The notes under the pieces were generated by a model that did not search any database, was not told the origin of the DNA, and was given only the letters and a program-made list of their open reading frames with translations. From positions 62,001 through 126,000 of the forward strand of contig JADJCP010000008.1 of the NCBI GenBank assembly GCA_016703155.1: a stretch of DNA of 64,000 nt, given 5' to 3'. The DNA comes from Hydrogenophilales bacterium (lineage in GTDB: Bacteria > Pseudomonadota > Gammaproteobacteria > Burkholderiales > Thiobacillaceae). Positions 25,244-33,316 of this stretch are shown here, one piece after another. Position numbers and translations under genes: made by a program. Each line of letters opens with the position of its first letter. The stretch's first letter is position 1.

Positions 25244-25893
25244 CTATGAAGCGGCCAGTTTGACGGCATCCTCAATCATTCGTCGATCAACTGAACCGCT
25301 GGACTTCGCCGCCCGGTAAAGCATCACGGCGGCCCGAGCCTTCCTCTCTGGCGCCAGGTCTGCGCCGGACTCTCTCGCGTGTGTCTCAATGCTGGAAAGC
25401 ACGCGGGCGAACAACTCCATATCAAGACACCGGTCCGGCTTGGTGGCGCTAGATAGCCACTTTGACACACCATCAATCCAGGGGGCGAAACTCACATTAT
25501 CGGGATGGTTAGAATCCTGGGTCTCGTTGAACCAGTTGGCTTGTTCATCAAGTTCAACACGTTGCTTGCATCGCTTTTCAAGAATATTTTCCTCAAGGCC
25601 GAGAAGCATTTCGATGGTGAACAAGAGCCGCGAATAGGCTCTGGCGTAAGCCCAGTCCTTGCCGGTACGGGTTCCCGTAGCGACGAAGTGAACATCAACA
25701 CCAAGCCCGCGCGCCAATTCTAGGTAGGATGAGGAAGGATCACGCTCCCCCTCTCGTAGTTGAACTGCGCCGTCTTTCCCACCCCGCAAGCCTCGGCGAA
25801 CTTCGTCTGGCTCAGCCCGAGCCGCTCCGTTCTTGCTTCAACCGCTTTCCGAAATCTTCCATGCAAGTATCCCGTTTGTGCTAATGTTCCCAT
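25244..25893 (-). pseudogene. Mu-like phage repressor, frameshifted in a C5/G5 run
   Basis: From an ATG at 25891-25893 the protein would read MGTLAQTGYLHGRFRKAVEA, then an HTH-XRE domain (RLGLSQTKFAEACGVGKTAQ) and NYERG. At the five C at 25747-25751 (plus strand) the frame breaks. One extra base would give NYERGERDPSSSYLE and join the long downstream frame, whose ERDPSSSYLELARGLGVDVH is the normal continuation of Mu-like and lambdoid repressors. The C-terminal part (about 130 aa) is an oligomerisation or response region without known motifs. Divergent from the Ner-like gene, as in Mu. A broken repressor would leave early genes unrepressed unless the transposase is also dead, which it appears to be. 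Confidence 0.8.
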
Positions 25894-25941
25894 TCGTGAT
25901 ATTTTTCGCGTATGCGATGCGACATGTTACAGGAGGCCAAG

Positions 25942-26139
25942 ATGGAAGGGTTACGGAAGCGGGAAGATGTACTGGCGGACTTCATCAATAAAGGGCGCAG
26001 CATTCGCGGTTGGGCCATCGCCAACGAGCTAGACCCCAGCGTTGTGCATGGCGTGCTCAACGGGCGCCTGAAAGGACGCATAGGCGAGGCTCATAAAGCC
26101 GCTGTCAAGCTGGGGCTCAAGCATGGCGAGATCGTCTAG
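25942..26139 (+). CDS. Ner-like DNA-binding protein of the Mu-like element
   Basis: 65-aa protein. The segment RSIRGWAIANELDPSVVHGVLNGRLKG is a helix-turn-helix of the Ner/Nlp type found between repressor and transposase in Mu-like phages, where Ner turns down early transcription. The ATG at 25942 has GGAGG at ideal spacing and is chosen over an upstream start. Intact. Confidence 0.75.
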   Translation: MEGLRKREDVLADFINKGRSIRGWAIANELDPSVVHGVLNGRLKGRIGEAHKAAVKLGLKHGEIV

Positions 26140-26141
26140 CA

Positions 26142-26312
26142 AGGTCGGGCATTTTGCCGAGGAAACGCCCGACCTTTCGCCGAAAAGGTCGGGCGTTATG
26201 GGTGGGCCTGTAGAAACAACGCCCGACCATGCCGGAACCCTCGCCGTTACAGGGTTTGAGCGTGTTGAATCAGGTAATAACACCCGACCTTTGCAGAAAC
26301 CAGGGTCGGGCG
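26142..26312. promoter_or_regulatory. Array of six alternating AGGTCGGGCGT-type sites
   Basis: Sites at 26142-26150 (+), 26165-26175 (-), 26186-26196 (+), 26219-26229 (-), 26282-26290 (-) and 26303-26312 (+) share the core GGTCGGG or its complement. They lie between the Ner-like gene and the transposase start. Their position fits an operator array or the internal transposition enhancer of Mu, where repressor and MuA compete. Pairs of opposite copies could also form stem-loops in RNA. Confidence 0.6.
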
Positions 26313-26321
26313 CCCCCAACG

Positions 26322-28372
26322 GTGATAACTGCCAACAAGGCGGCCGAACTTGAAGCGTTACACCTGCGCACCATCAAGCGCCGTTGCAAGTCCGGAAAGT
26401 ACCCCGGCGCCTACAAATCCAGTATGAACGGCGGCGACGGCTGGCTGATCCCGCCCGAGGCACTGAGCCGCGAGGCACAACGGAAGCTTCTTGCCGAAAC
26501 CATCCCAGCGCCGGCCACAGTGGCCGCGCCCGTGGCGGTATCCCGCGAGGAATACCGCACCATGATGGACGCCTATGAACGGAAGGATTCCAACTTCAAG
26601 CGCCGGGCCGAACATGCTGCCGCCGCCGTCGTGGCCTTCCTGGAACTTCGCCAGTCCGGCCTATCCGTGGCGATGGCGGAACGGTCCATTGCCGAAAGCC
26701 ACAGCATGAGCAAGACCACACTTTGGCGGGCGCGCACAGACGTTGACGGCCGTGACCGCCAGTATTGGGAGGCCATCTTGGCCCGAGCTACCACGGCGGA
26801 CGTGGCAGGGCTGAATTCACCCAGGAAGCTTATGACTGGATACTCCGCAAGTACCTGAGCAAGACCAAGCCGCCCCTGTCCGCCATCCTTCCGGATGCCA
26901 GGAAAGAGGCCGCGCGGCAGGGCTGGATCATCCCCAAGGATAAGACCGTCCAGGCCCGCATAGACGAAGAACCGGACTGGAAGATCATTGCTGGCAGGGA
27001 AGGCGAGAAGGCGCTTGAGCGCACCTTCCCCCCGGTGGAACGGGATTACACCTCGCTTGACCTGCATGAAATGTGGGAATCAGACGGGCGCCGGATGGAT
27101 GTTTGGTGCACCTGGCCGGATGGCAGCCTAGGCCGCCCCCATGCCGTTATCTGGCGGGAGTGCCGAACCCGGATGCCGCTTGCCCTCAGGATTTACAAGA
27201 GCGAATCAGGTGAGCTGGTTATCAACTCCTGGCATCCGCTTTTGAACTGACCGGAACGCGACCGAAATTTGCCAAGATAGACAACGGCCGCGCCTACGCA
27301 AACAAACACATGACCGGCGGCCAGGCCACCCGCTACCGCTTCAAGATCAACCCGGATGAACCCATCGGCATCATGACCCGCGCGAGCATCCTTGCGCGAT
27401 GGTCCAAGCCAGGGCGGGGCCAGGATAAGCCCGTTGAATCCTTCTGGAACTACGTTGCCAACCATTGCGACAAGACGCCGGAATTCGAGGGGGCGTATTG
27501 CGGTAGAAACCCGGTAGAAAAACCGGAAGGGTTTGACGCGCGCAAGGCAGTACCCATCGCCGCCTATCTGGAGAAGCTGAAACAGGTTGTGTTGCGCTTC
27601 GCCAGCGAGAGGCCGCACCGTGGGCAGGGCATGGACGGCAAGACCCCGCTTGCCCTGTTGGAAGAACTTTCTCGCGATTACATCCCCAATCCGGTTGACC
27701 CCGCCATCCTGCGCCTATGCCGCATGGGGGTTGCCACGGTAAAGCCCGACAAGCGGGATAACAGCCTGAATTTCAAGATGGACGGCTATAGGGAAGCGCG
27801 TTACTGGAGCGAAGCTCTCGCGGCCCTGCCGCAACGCGACAAGGACAAGAAATTCAGCGTCTATTACGACTTCGGCGACCCGCTCAAGCCGGTTCTTGTC
27901 TACGACGGCGAGAAATTCATTTGCGAAGCCGCGAACATCGGCAGCATTGAATTCAACGAAGACGGCGGCGAGAAAACCGGCGCTCACATGGAAACCAAGG
28001 GCGCCTATCTCAAGGCCCGCAAGGCGGCTCTCAAGGCTTCCAAGGGCGCCGCGCCTTCCGCCCTGCCGGACCTGGTCGCGGCTGACGCCGGTACGACCGC
28101 AACGCCCTTCGTCGCCATCAACCAACCCGCCAAGCTACCGGCGCCATCGGTAACCCTGCCTGAAAACGACGAAAGCGAGGATGCGCGCTTGGCTGAAATG
28201 GCCCGCCGGCAACGGGGAGAAAAACTTGCCGGACTGGATGTGCAGCAACGCACCCGCAAACGACGAAAGCGAGGATGCGCGCTTGGCTGAAATGGCCCGC
28301 CGGCAACGGGAGAAAAACTTGCCGGACTGGATGCGCGGCAACGCACCCGCCCGGCTTGGCACAACAGACTAA
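26322..28372 (+). pseudogene. MuA-family DDE transposase, with at least three frameshifts
   Basis: Reassembled, this is a full MuA homologue of about 680 aa. The N-terminus (ITANKAAELEALHLRTIKRR) is the end-binding winged helix. The catalytic triad is recognisable: Asp in WESDGRRMDVW, Asp in KIDNGRAYANKH and Glu in GQDKPVESFWN. The C-terminal MuB/ClpX-contact region is basic. Frame breaks: about 26782 (C3 run; LAPSYHGG would be restored by one base), about 27238 (between NSWH and AFELTGTRP) and 28216-28219 (extra G in CGGGGAG). The GTG at 26322 is the best start. A 93-bp tandem duplication lies at the 3' end. As read, no active transposase can be made. Confidence 0.85.
28165..28351 (+). repeat. 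93-bp tandem duplication in the transposase 3' end
   Basis: Two adjacent copies start with AACGACGAAAGCGAGGATGC at 28165 and 28259. They encode NDESEDARLAEMARRQ and EKNLPDWM twice (31 residues per unit). Copy 1 has one extra G, which causes a frameshift; copy 2 does not. Confidence 0.85.
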
Positions 28373-28381
28373 GGAGTAGAC

Positions 28382-29448
28382 ATGTTATCCAATGCCGCAC
28401 CAAACATCCCCGATGATTTATTGGTTACTAATATCAGCCTCACTAAGCCCATAGACCCGGCCCGCTGGGAGTCCATCCGAAACCGTGTCATAGATGCAGT
28501 TCAATCCAGGGGCTTCACCCTGGCTCGAATCGCGGCCGAAACCGGGGTAGATGTTGACCACCGGAAGCCTGGCTGATTCGCCCCGGAGATTTCAGCCCGT
28601 GGGGCGTGCGGGTAGGGGAGAAAAGCCAGTCCGAGAAAATCGCCGAAGCCATGGAAAAGCGCCTGGAACAACTCGACCAGGTGGCCGCGCAATGGCGCGA
28701 GCCGGACAGGGTGGAAACCAGCGTTACCCGCGCCATCATGGAAGGCATCGCCACCTTCCGCGATATGTGCCGGATGGGCCTGATCGAAGCCGCGTCCGGC
28801 CTGGGCAAGAGCGCAGCCATCCGCGAATACATCGCCCGCGCCATGAAGGCGGAAGGCTACGACTGCCCCGTCTGGTTCGTCACCCTGGGCGAAACCAAGC
28901 TAACCGTCAAGGCGCTATTGCTTGAAATGGCGGAACAGTGCGGCGCTACGAATTACCAGCCCAACAACGAAAACAGCATGAAGCGGGCCATTCTGGACGC
29001 CACCCGAGACCGGGGCGGTATCTTCATCTTTGATGAAGGGCAGCAGCTGGGCGAGGCGAAGTTCATGAACGGAATCAACCTGCTCAACTTGTTGCGTGAA
29101 TTCCCGGATGACGGATATTTCGGCGTAGCCTTGCTCGATAACGGCGAGGTTTACCGCCGCCTGTCCGCCGGGAAGCACACTCAGATTCGCCGCCGGGTGG
29201 AAACCTGGCGAGTCGAAATCGCCGAACCCGGGCGGGGCAGGAAAGGCCAGCCCGCCCTATGCCAAGATGATGTTTTCCTCATCATGGCCGCCTGGGGCGT
29301 GCATGGTGAAAAGGAAGTGAAATACTGCCTCAAGGCCGCCGCCCTGCCGGGCGCCCTGGGCACCCTGACCGATATATTCCGGGCCGCCCTGCGCCGCTTC
29401 GGCAGTATCGACGCCGCCACCATGAACATAATCCGGCGGCTGACATGA
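28382..29448 (+). pseudogene. MuB-like ATP-dependent target-capture protein, frameshifted
   Basis: The first frame (28382-28576) gives MLSNAAPNIPDDLLV... and a helix-turn-helix (RGFTLARIAAETGVDV), as in the N-terminus of MuB. The second frame, open from about 28560 and reading PEAWLIRPGDFSPWGVRVGE, carries the AAA+ domain: Walker A EAASGLGKSAA, Walker B GGIFIFDEGQQL and a C-terminal helical domain ending IIRRLT. One single-base change near 28550-28570 would restore a protein of about 355 aa. MuB loads target DNA and activates MuA. Overlaps gemA by 4 bp. Confidence 0.8.
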
Positions 29449-29885
29449 ACCGCGCCCGCCTGATCGCCCTGATTCATGCCGGCGCCCAGGCGCTGGGCAT
29501 GGACGAAGAGACGCGCCGCGCCTGGATGGAAAAGCACACCGGCAAGCGGAGTTGCACGAATTGCAGCGAGTCTGAGCTATCTCGCCTTGGCGACGAGCTG
29601 CGGGCCGCTGGGTATCAGCCCGGTCCGGCGACCAGGGCGCCGGGCGGAAGTGGGCCGGGGCGTCCCACCAAGTCACAGTGGGGCCTGATTGCCAAGCTGG
29701 CCAAGCAGAAAGGCATGAGCGGGCTTGATGATCCGAGCTTGGCCGCCTTCGCCAAAAAGGTATGCAAGGTGGATTCCCTGCGCTTTCTGGATCAAGCCGG
29801 CGCCAGGGCCTTGATAGTGGCCCTCGAACGCTGGATCGTTTGGGAGATCAACCACCCCAAGAAAGACGCCAAGGCGCGCAAGTAA
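29445..29885 (+). CDS. GemA (Mu gp16-like, DUF1018) protein
   Basis: 146-aa Mu-type GemA/gp16 family protein, a modulator of host gene expression in Mu. Recognisable by the start IALIHAGAQALGMDEETRRAWM followed by the central linker GPGRPTKSQWGLIAKLAKQ and the C-terminal IVALERWI. Intact; ATGA overlap with MuB. Confidence 0.82.
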   Translation: MNRARLIALIHAGAQALGMDEETRRAWMEKHTGKRSCTNCSESELSRLGDELRAAGYQPGPATRAPGGSGPGRPTKSQWGLIAKLAKQKGMSGLDDPSLAAFAKKVCKVDSLRFLDQAGARALIVALERWIVWEINHPKKDAKARK

Positions 29886-29892
29886 GGCGCTT

Positions 29893-29974
29893 GCGGCCGG
29901 GTTGGACTCGAACCAACATCCGCGCGGCGGCATTCTGCCGCCCCGCCCCCTTACCCATCGGGGTACACAGCCGC
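29893..29974 (-). ncRNA. tRNA-like structure 1
   Basis: On the minus strand the 82-nt unit has a 7-bp acceptor-like stem (GCGGCTG with CGGCCGC), extendable outward to about 11 bp. It has a D-arm-like TACC/GGTA and a T-arm with the canonical loop (GTTGG-TTCGAGT-CCAAC). The region in place of the anticodon arm is a strong GGCGGC-AGAAT-GCCGCC hairpin with no U33, so it is unlikely to decode. No CCA is encoded. Confidence 0.45.
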
Positions 29975-30464
29975 AAGCTGTGTATAGGTTAGCACAGGGC
30001 CGGCGCCACATGAACACGCGTCAAACCACGCAACCGCGCTGATTTTCAGAGATTACTGTCACCATCAACGGCTCGTGTTTCACAAATTGCTGACTTCCAG
30101 CCCCTCGCCCTTGATAACCGAAAACGCTTAAAACGCCCCACAAGCAATTTTTCTAGCCGACTGGCTACCCATGTAGCCACCCCATGCCGATACCCGCGTT
30201 AACCTAGCGTTAAATTCGCTCCCAGGGGTATGTTCTGCATTGGTGAGGTCCGGGTTTGGGGCGAGCCGGCACGAAATCACTTACGCAATGGCCCGGCGAC
30301 CCGTCAGGGTGGCGAGTACGATTACTCGCGGGGTATGCTTAACCGTGTGAGGCAGCATGGGCAACCGGATATCGGTTCCGGGAGCGTTTCGGACGTGAAT
30401 GACAAGGAGCCTCACGCCCTCACCAGGCGCGCGGCCTGATCATGGCATGACTGGGTTTGGAACC

Positions 30465-30534
30465 GATGCGGGCGGGAGTCGAACCCACATAAGCGGTGAA
30501 TGACCGTCCTGTTGCCGATTGCAGGTACCGCATC
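30465..30534 (-). ncRNA. tRNA-like structure 3 (best cloverleaf)
   Basis: 70 nt on the minus strand: perfect 7-bp acceptor stem GATGCGG/CCGCATC (10 bp when extended outward), D-arm CCTG-CAATCGGCAA-CAGG with the GG of a D-loop, and T-arm GTGGG-TTCGACT-CCCGC. The anticodon arm is short (CGG-TCATTCA-CCG, 3 bp) and lacks U33. No encoded CCA. It looks like a diverged tRNA. Confidence 0.5.
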
Positions 30535-30538
30535 GGTG

Positions 30539-30611
30539 GGCGGCGCCGGATTCGAACCGGATCATAGTTGCGGTTGCCCGCCCCTAACCGTTCCCATTGG
30601 AAACTACCGCC
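30539..30611 (-). ncRNA. tRNA-like structure 2
   Basis: 73 nt on the minus strand, 4 bp from its neighbour. Acceptor GGCGGTA with CGCCGCC (six pairs), D-stem TTCC/GGAA with a 4-nt loop, T-arm CCGG-TTCGAAT-CCGG. The anticodon stem CGGTT/AACCG closes a 10-nt loop (AGGGGCGGGC) instead of 7. Not a normal decoding tRNA. Confidence 0.45.
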
Positions 30612-30902
30612 CAACTCCATGATACCCGCTTGACAGGCGCGAATCACCGGGCGCATTCTTCACACGTCGCGGTAAATCCCGCGTCCGGGTTTAGCGGCCT
30701 GGTTACAACAGAGCGGACAGACGCTCACAGCGTCTTTTTTTACGTCCGCAGCGCGCGGCCTGGCCATCAGTTTCGGCGGGCCGGGCGGGGATACCTTCGG
30801 GTATGCCGGTTTCTGTTGCCGGTCCGCTAACCCCGTCCGGTTCCGCCCCCCGTTTAGCGGCGGGGAGCGGGAATGCAAACCGCAACAGATAAGGATGCCA
30901 TC

Positions 30903-31226
30903 ATGGCCAATCAATGCTTCAACCCCGCCACCATCAGCCTTCCCGGCGCCAGCCTCAAGGCTGCCCATGCCAGGGCACAACTGTCCTACCTGGCCGCGTA
31001 TACCCCCGAGAGTATCACCGCCGCCGCCCTGTCCACGGGCACGCCCCGCAGCGCCGAATATCGCGCCGGCCTGCTGGACGTGCTGAAATTCAAGATGCGC
31101 GGTGAACGCATCATCTGCATACACCAAGCCGGCACCGCACAGTTTGACGCCTACATGGCTGGCAACCTGCGCGGCTTCGACGTGTACCGGGCGCACCTGG
31201 AACAGCAAGGGGGCCGTCATGACTGA
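30903..31226 (+). CDS. Phage protein of unknown function
   Basis: 107-aa protein from the ATG at 30903 (AAGGATG sequence about 10 nt upstream). Composition is Ala-rich with FNPATISLPGASLKAAHARA and DVLKFKMRGERI; no domain recognised. It overlaps the next small ORF by 8 bp, suggesting a middle-gene operon. Confidence 0.6.
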   Translation: MANQCFNPATISLPGASLKAAHARAQLSYLAAYTPESITAAALSTGTPRSAEYRAGLLDVLKFKMRGERIICIHQAGTAQFDAYMAGNLRGFDVYRAHLEQQGGRHD

Positions 31227-31344
31227 TGCCGATACCCGCGTAGCCGCTTTCAGGTGCGCCTGCGAACCCTTGGACGCAGCCCGCGCCAAGCAACCCACTC
31301 CGGCGCCGGCCGGCGCCTCGCACGGAACACGGCACCTTCGGTGA
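31219..31344 (+). CDS. Small phage ORF
   Basis: 41 residues (MTDADTRVAAFRCACEPLDA...), starting inside the previous gene. No family recognised. Supported mainly by overlap and position. Confidence 0.4.
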   Translation: MTDADTRVAAFRCACEPLDAARAKQPTPAPAGASHGTRHLR

Positions 31345-31369
31345 AAGCGCCCCGTCTGAAACACCGCTG

Positions 31370-31612
31370 ATGCCGGGCGCAATGTATGACCTCTCGGTTC
31401 GTATCGACTGCATCGAGGCGGTGGCTTCCTGCATATCCCGTGCATTACCCGAAACCGATGCCAGCCCTTCCCGCCGTGCCCAACTCGACCAAGTGGATAA
31501 CCTGGCCAGCGCCATTCTCGACCTATTGAAGCTCGCTAAGGCGGACTGCGAGGCTCTCGAACCGCAGTTCACCGACATCTACCGCGAAGGCATCGCCAAG
31601 CGCGCACACTGA
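31370..31612 (+). CDS. Small helical phage protein
   Basis: 80 residues, mostly helical (RIDCIEAVASCISRALPE, QVDNLASAILDLLKLAKAD). Not recognised. An ATG at 31382 (MYDLSVRID) is an alternative start. A strong terminator follows 19 bp after its stop. Confidence 0.55.
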   Translation: MPGAMYDLSVRIDCIEAVASCISRALPETDASPSRRAQLDQVDNLASAILDLLKLAKADCEALEPQFTDIYREGIAKRAH

Positions 31613-31631
31613 CGCCAGGCGCGCCATGTAG

Positions 31632-31664
31632 GGCGGGACGGGGCAACCCTCCCGCCTTTTTTTT
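31632..31664 (+). terminator. Rho-independent terminator before mor
   Basis: GGCGGGA and TCCCGCC form a perfect 7-bp stem around an 11-nt loop and are followed by eight T. Confidence 0.9.
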
Positions 31665-31719
31665 GCCGCTGTTGCTCGGCAGCATCACTGCTGACGGGCA
31701 GTATTGACAAGATGCAGCC

Positions 31720-32085
31720 ATGAGCAAAACCGAACCCCTGAATTGTGTTGCAGAGTTGAGCGCCCTTGTGGGCGAGGTGTTTGCCGGCCGCATCCTTGAA
31801 AAGTACGCTGGTGCGTTCATTTCATTCCAGCTTTTGCGGCGCGAGATCGCCGATCTAACCGACCTGAACGCCTCGAAACTGCTGGCTTTCCATTATGGCG
31901 CGCCAGATGTGTATATCCCGATGCGCTCAGCCGAGGCCAGGGCTAAGCGCAATAGAGCCGTTCGTGCCCGGTTTGACGAGCTTACGAAAACCCTGAGCGC
32001 ACGCGCCGCCGTCCGCAAGATCGTAAGTGAATTCAAGTGCAGCGAGCGCCGTGTCTGGTACTGGCTGAAGGAAACAGACGAGTAA
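31720..32085 (+). CDS. mor: Mor-family middle-operon transcription activator
   Basis: 121-aa protein of the Mu Mor/C family, activators of middle or late phage transcription. The dimerisation region contains EVFAGRILEKYAGAFISF, and the C-terminal HTH reads SARAAVRKIVSEFKCSERRVWYWL. Located just before the remnant structural genes, as in Mu. Confidence 0.8.
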   Translation: MSKTEPLNCVAELSALVGEVFAGRILEKYAGAFISFQLLRREIADLTDLNASKLLAFHYGAPDVYIPMRSAEARAKRNRAVRARFDELTKTLSARAAVRKIVSEFKCSERRVWYWLKETDE

Positions 32086-32109
32086 CCCTACCCCAATTGA
32101 GAGGACCCC

Positions 32110-33180
32110 ATGAACCAATCTGCCCATGCCGAAATCGCGCCCGCTTCCACGCTCCTGTCGCGTATTGAACAAAAACGTCACGCGGTGGCTCGCGCCAGTG
32201 CGCTTCGTGCCAAGTTGGACGGCCTGAAGAACAAGCAAGGCACCTTGTCTCGGACGTTTCGTGAGTCCAAAAATGCGCTCAAAGGCCAGGAACTGACCCT
32301 TGAGAACGGCGGCGCCCGGTATCCGGATACCGAAAAGAAAGTCGCCATGCTGCGCGATGATGTCCGCCGCCTGGAGGCCGATGCAACACTGGTTGCGGCG
32401 GAGATCGAGGCGACCGCCAGCGAATTGAAAGCCCTGGAAGAGGTGGTCATTCCTGGCTGCATGTGCGCCGCGACCATTGAAGACGCGATGCCGCATCAGA
32501 ACCGTCTTGAGGCTCTACGGGCCGATGCCGCGCGCATTGAGTCGGCAATTAGCAAACAGCGTGAAGCCATTCGCGACGCCGAAAGCGCCATCGTTCCCGC
32601 ACCGGACCGCAGCGCGCTGCGTGCCAAGGTTCTCGCCGAAGTGGCGATGGGTGAGACTGGCGAGCAGACGTTGATCGATCTGGATGCCTTGATTGCCAGT
32701 GAACAGCAAGCCCACGCAGCCAGCTTGGGCAAGGTGAATCCGACCATCGAGCAGGCGCGTCAAACCATCGCAGGGCTTGATGGACGGCTCGTTAACATTC
32801 AGGCGGATTTGACGCGCGCTGCGTCGTTTACCCCGGAAGTAATAGAGCGGCTGCTTCTCTCTGAAATTTACCTGGCCTGCAATGCCTTCGTCAGCCAGAT
32901 GCTGGCCGGACAAGAGCAGTTCCGGGGCATCGGAGCCCTGGAGAACCTGCTCAACCGCTACGCCATCCATGGGGCTGCGGCCGTGGGCGGCCGGTACGTC
33001 GTGATTGATCGGAACATCGTCTTGCCGCTTCCCAAGGATGCCGAGTTTGACCGGCTGCGCATGCGGGGACACCCCGAATCGCTGTTCCGATCAATGGGCG
33101 ATGTGGCTTTTGACGTGACGGATTTCGAGCGCGCGGCAATCGAGCGTCTCCGTGGCGCCGGCTGCACACTGCTGGATTGA
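32110..33180 (+). CDS. Coiled-coil phage protein of unknown function
   Basis: 356 aa. Residues about 15-125 and 145-245 are heptad-rich coiled coil (for example SRTFRESKNALKGQELTL, LRADAARIESAISKQREAIR). The C-terminal 110 residues are globular and end VTDFERAAIERLRGAGCTLLD. No enzyme motif seen. Good Shine-Dalgarno GAGAGGA before the ATG. It could be a tail or scaffold-associated protein, but nothing shows this directly. Confidence 0.65.
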   Translation: MNQSAHAEIAPASTLLSRIEQKRHAVARASALRAKLDGLKNKQGTLSRTFRESKNALKGQELTLENGGARYPDTEKKVAMLRDDVRRLEADATLVAAEIEATASELKALEEVVIPGCMCAATIEDAMPHQNRLEALRADAARIESAISKQREAIRDAESAIVPAPDRSALRAKVLAEVAMGETGEQTLIDLDALIASEQQAHAASLGKVNPTIEQARQTIAGLDGRLVNIQADLTRAASFTPEVIERLLLSEIYLACNAFVSQMLAGQEQFRGIGALENLLNRYAIHGAAAVGGRYVVIDRNIVLPLPKDAEFDRLRMRGHPESLFRSMGDVAFDVTDFERAAIERLRGAGCTLLD

Positions 33181-33316
33181 GCGCCGCCAGTTCAACAGAG
33201 CTACCAACCATGCCGCCCAGATGGCCACGCGCCACCGAGAGCGCCTAGAGCGCCAGGCGGCGCCCTATTTGAAGCCAATGCGGCCTTGATGTGCCGCTGT
33301 GTAGCGAGATGAAGCC

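Larger units (their letters stand above)
29886..30902. other. About 1 kb without protein-coding genes inside the Mu-like element
   Basis: Between gemA and the next gene I see no convincing ORF. The stretch holds three minus-strand tRNA-like structures (29893-29974, 30465-30534, 30539-30611) and hairpins such as GGCTAC-CCAT-GTAGCC near 30170. Middle-region Mu phages usually pack small ORFs here, so this is unusual. Confidence 0.6.

Noticed and set aside
26123..26353. 76-codon frame over the operator array
   Set aside because: Its sequence only reflects the GGTCGGG repeats, and it overlaps both neighbours without its own ribosome site.
29893..30611. Functional decoding tRNA genes
   Set aside because: Acceptor and T-arm look right, but the anticodon arms have wrong stem or loop lengths and no U33, so they are listed only as tRNA-like.
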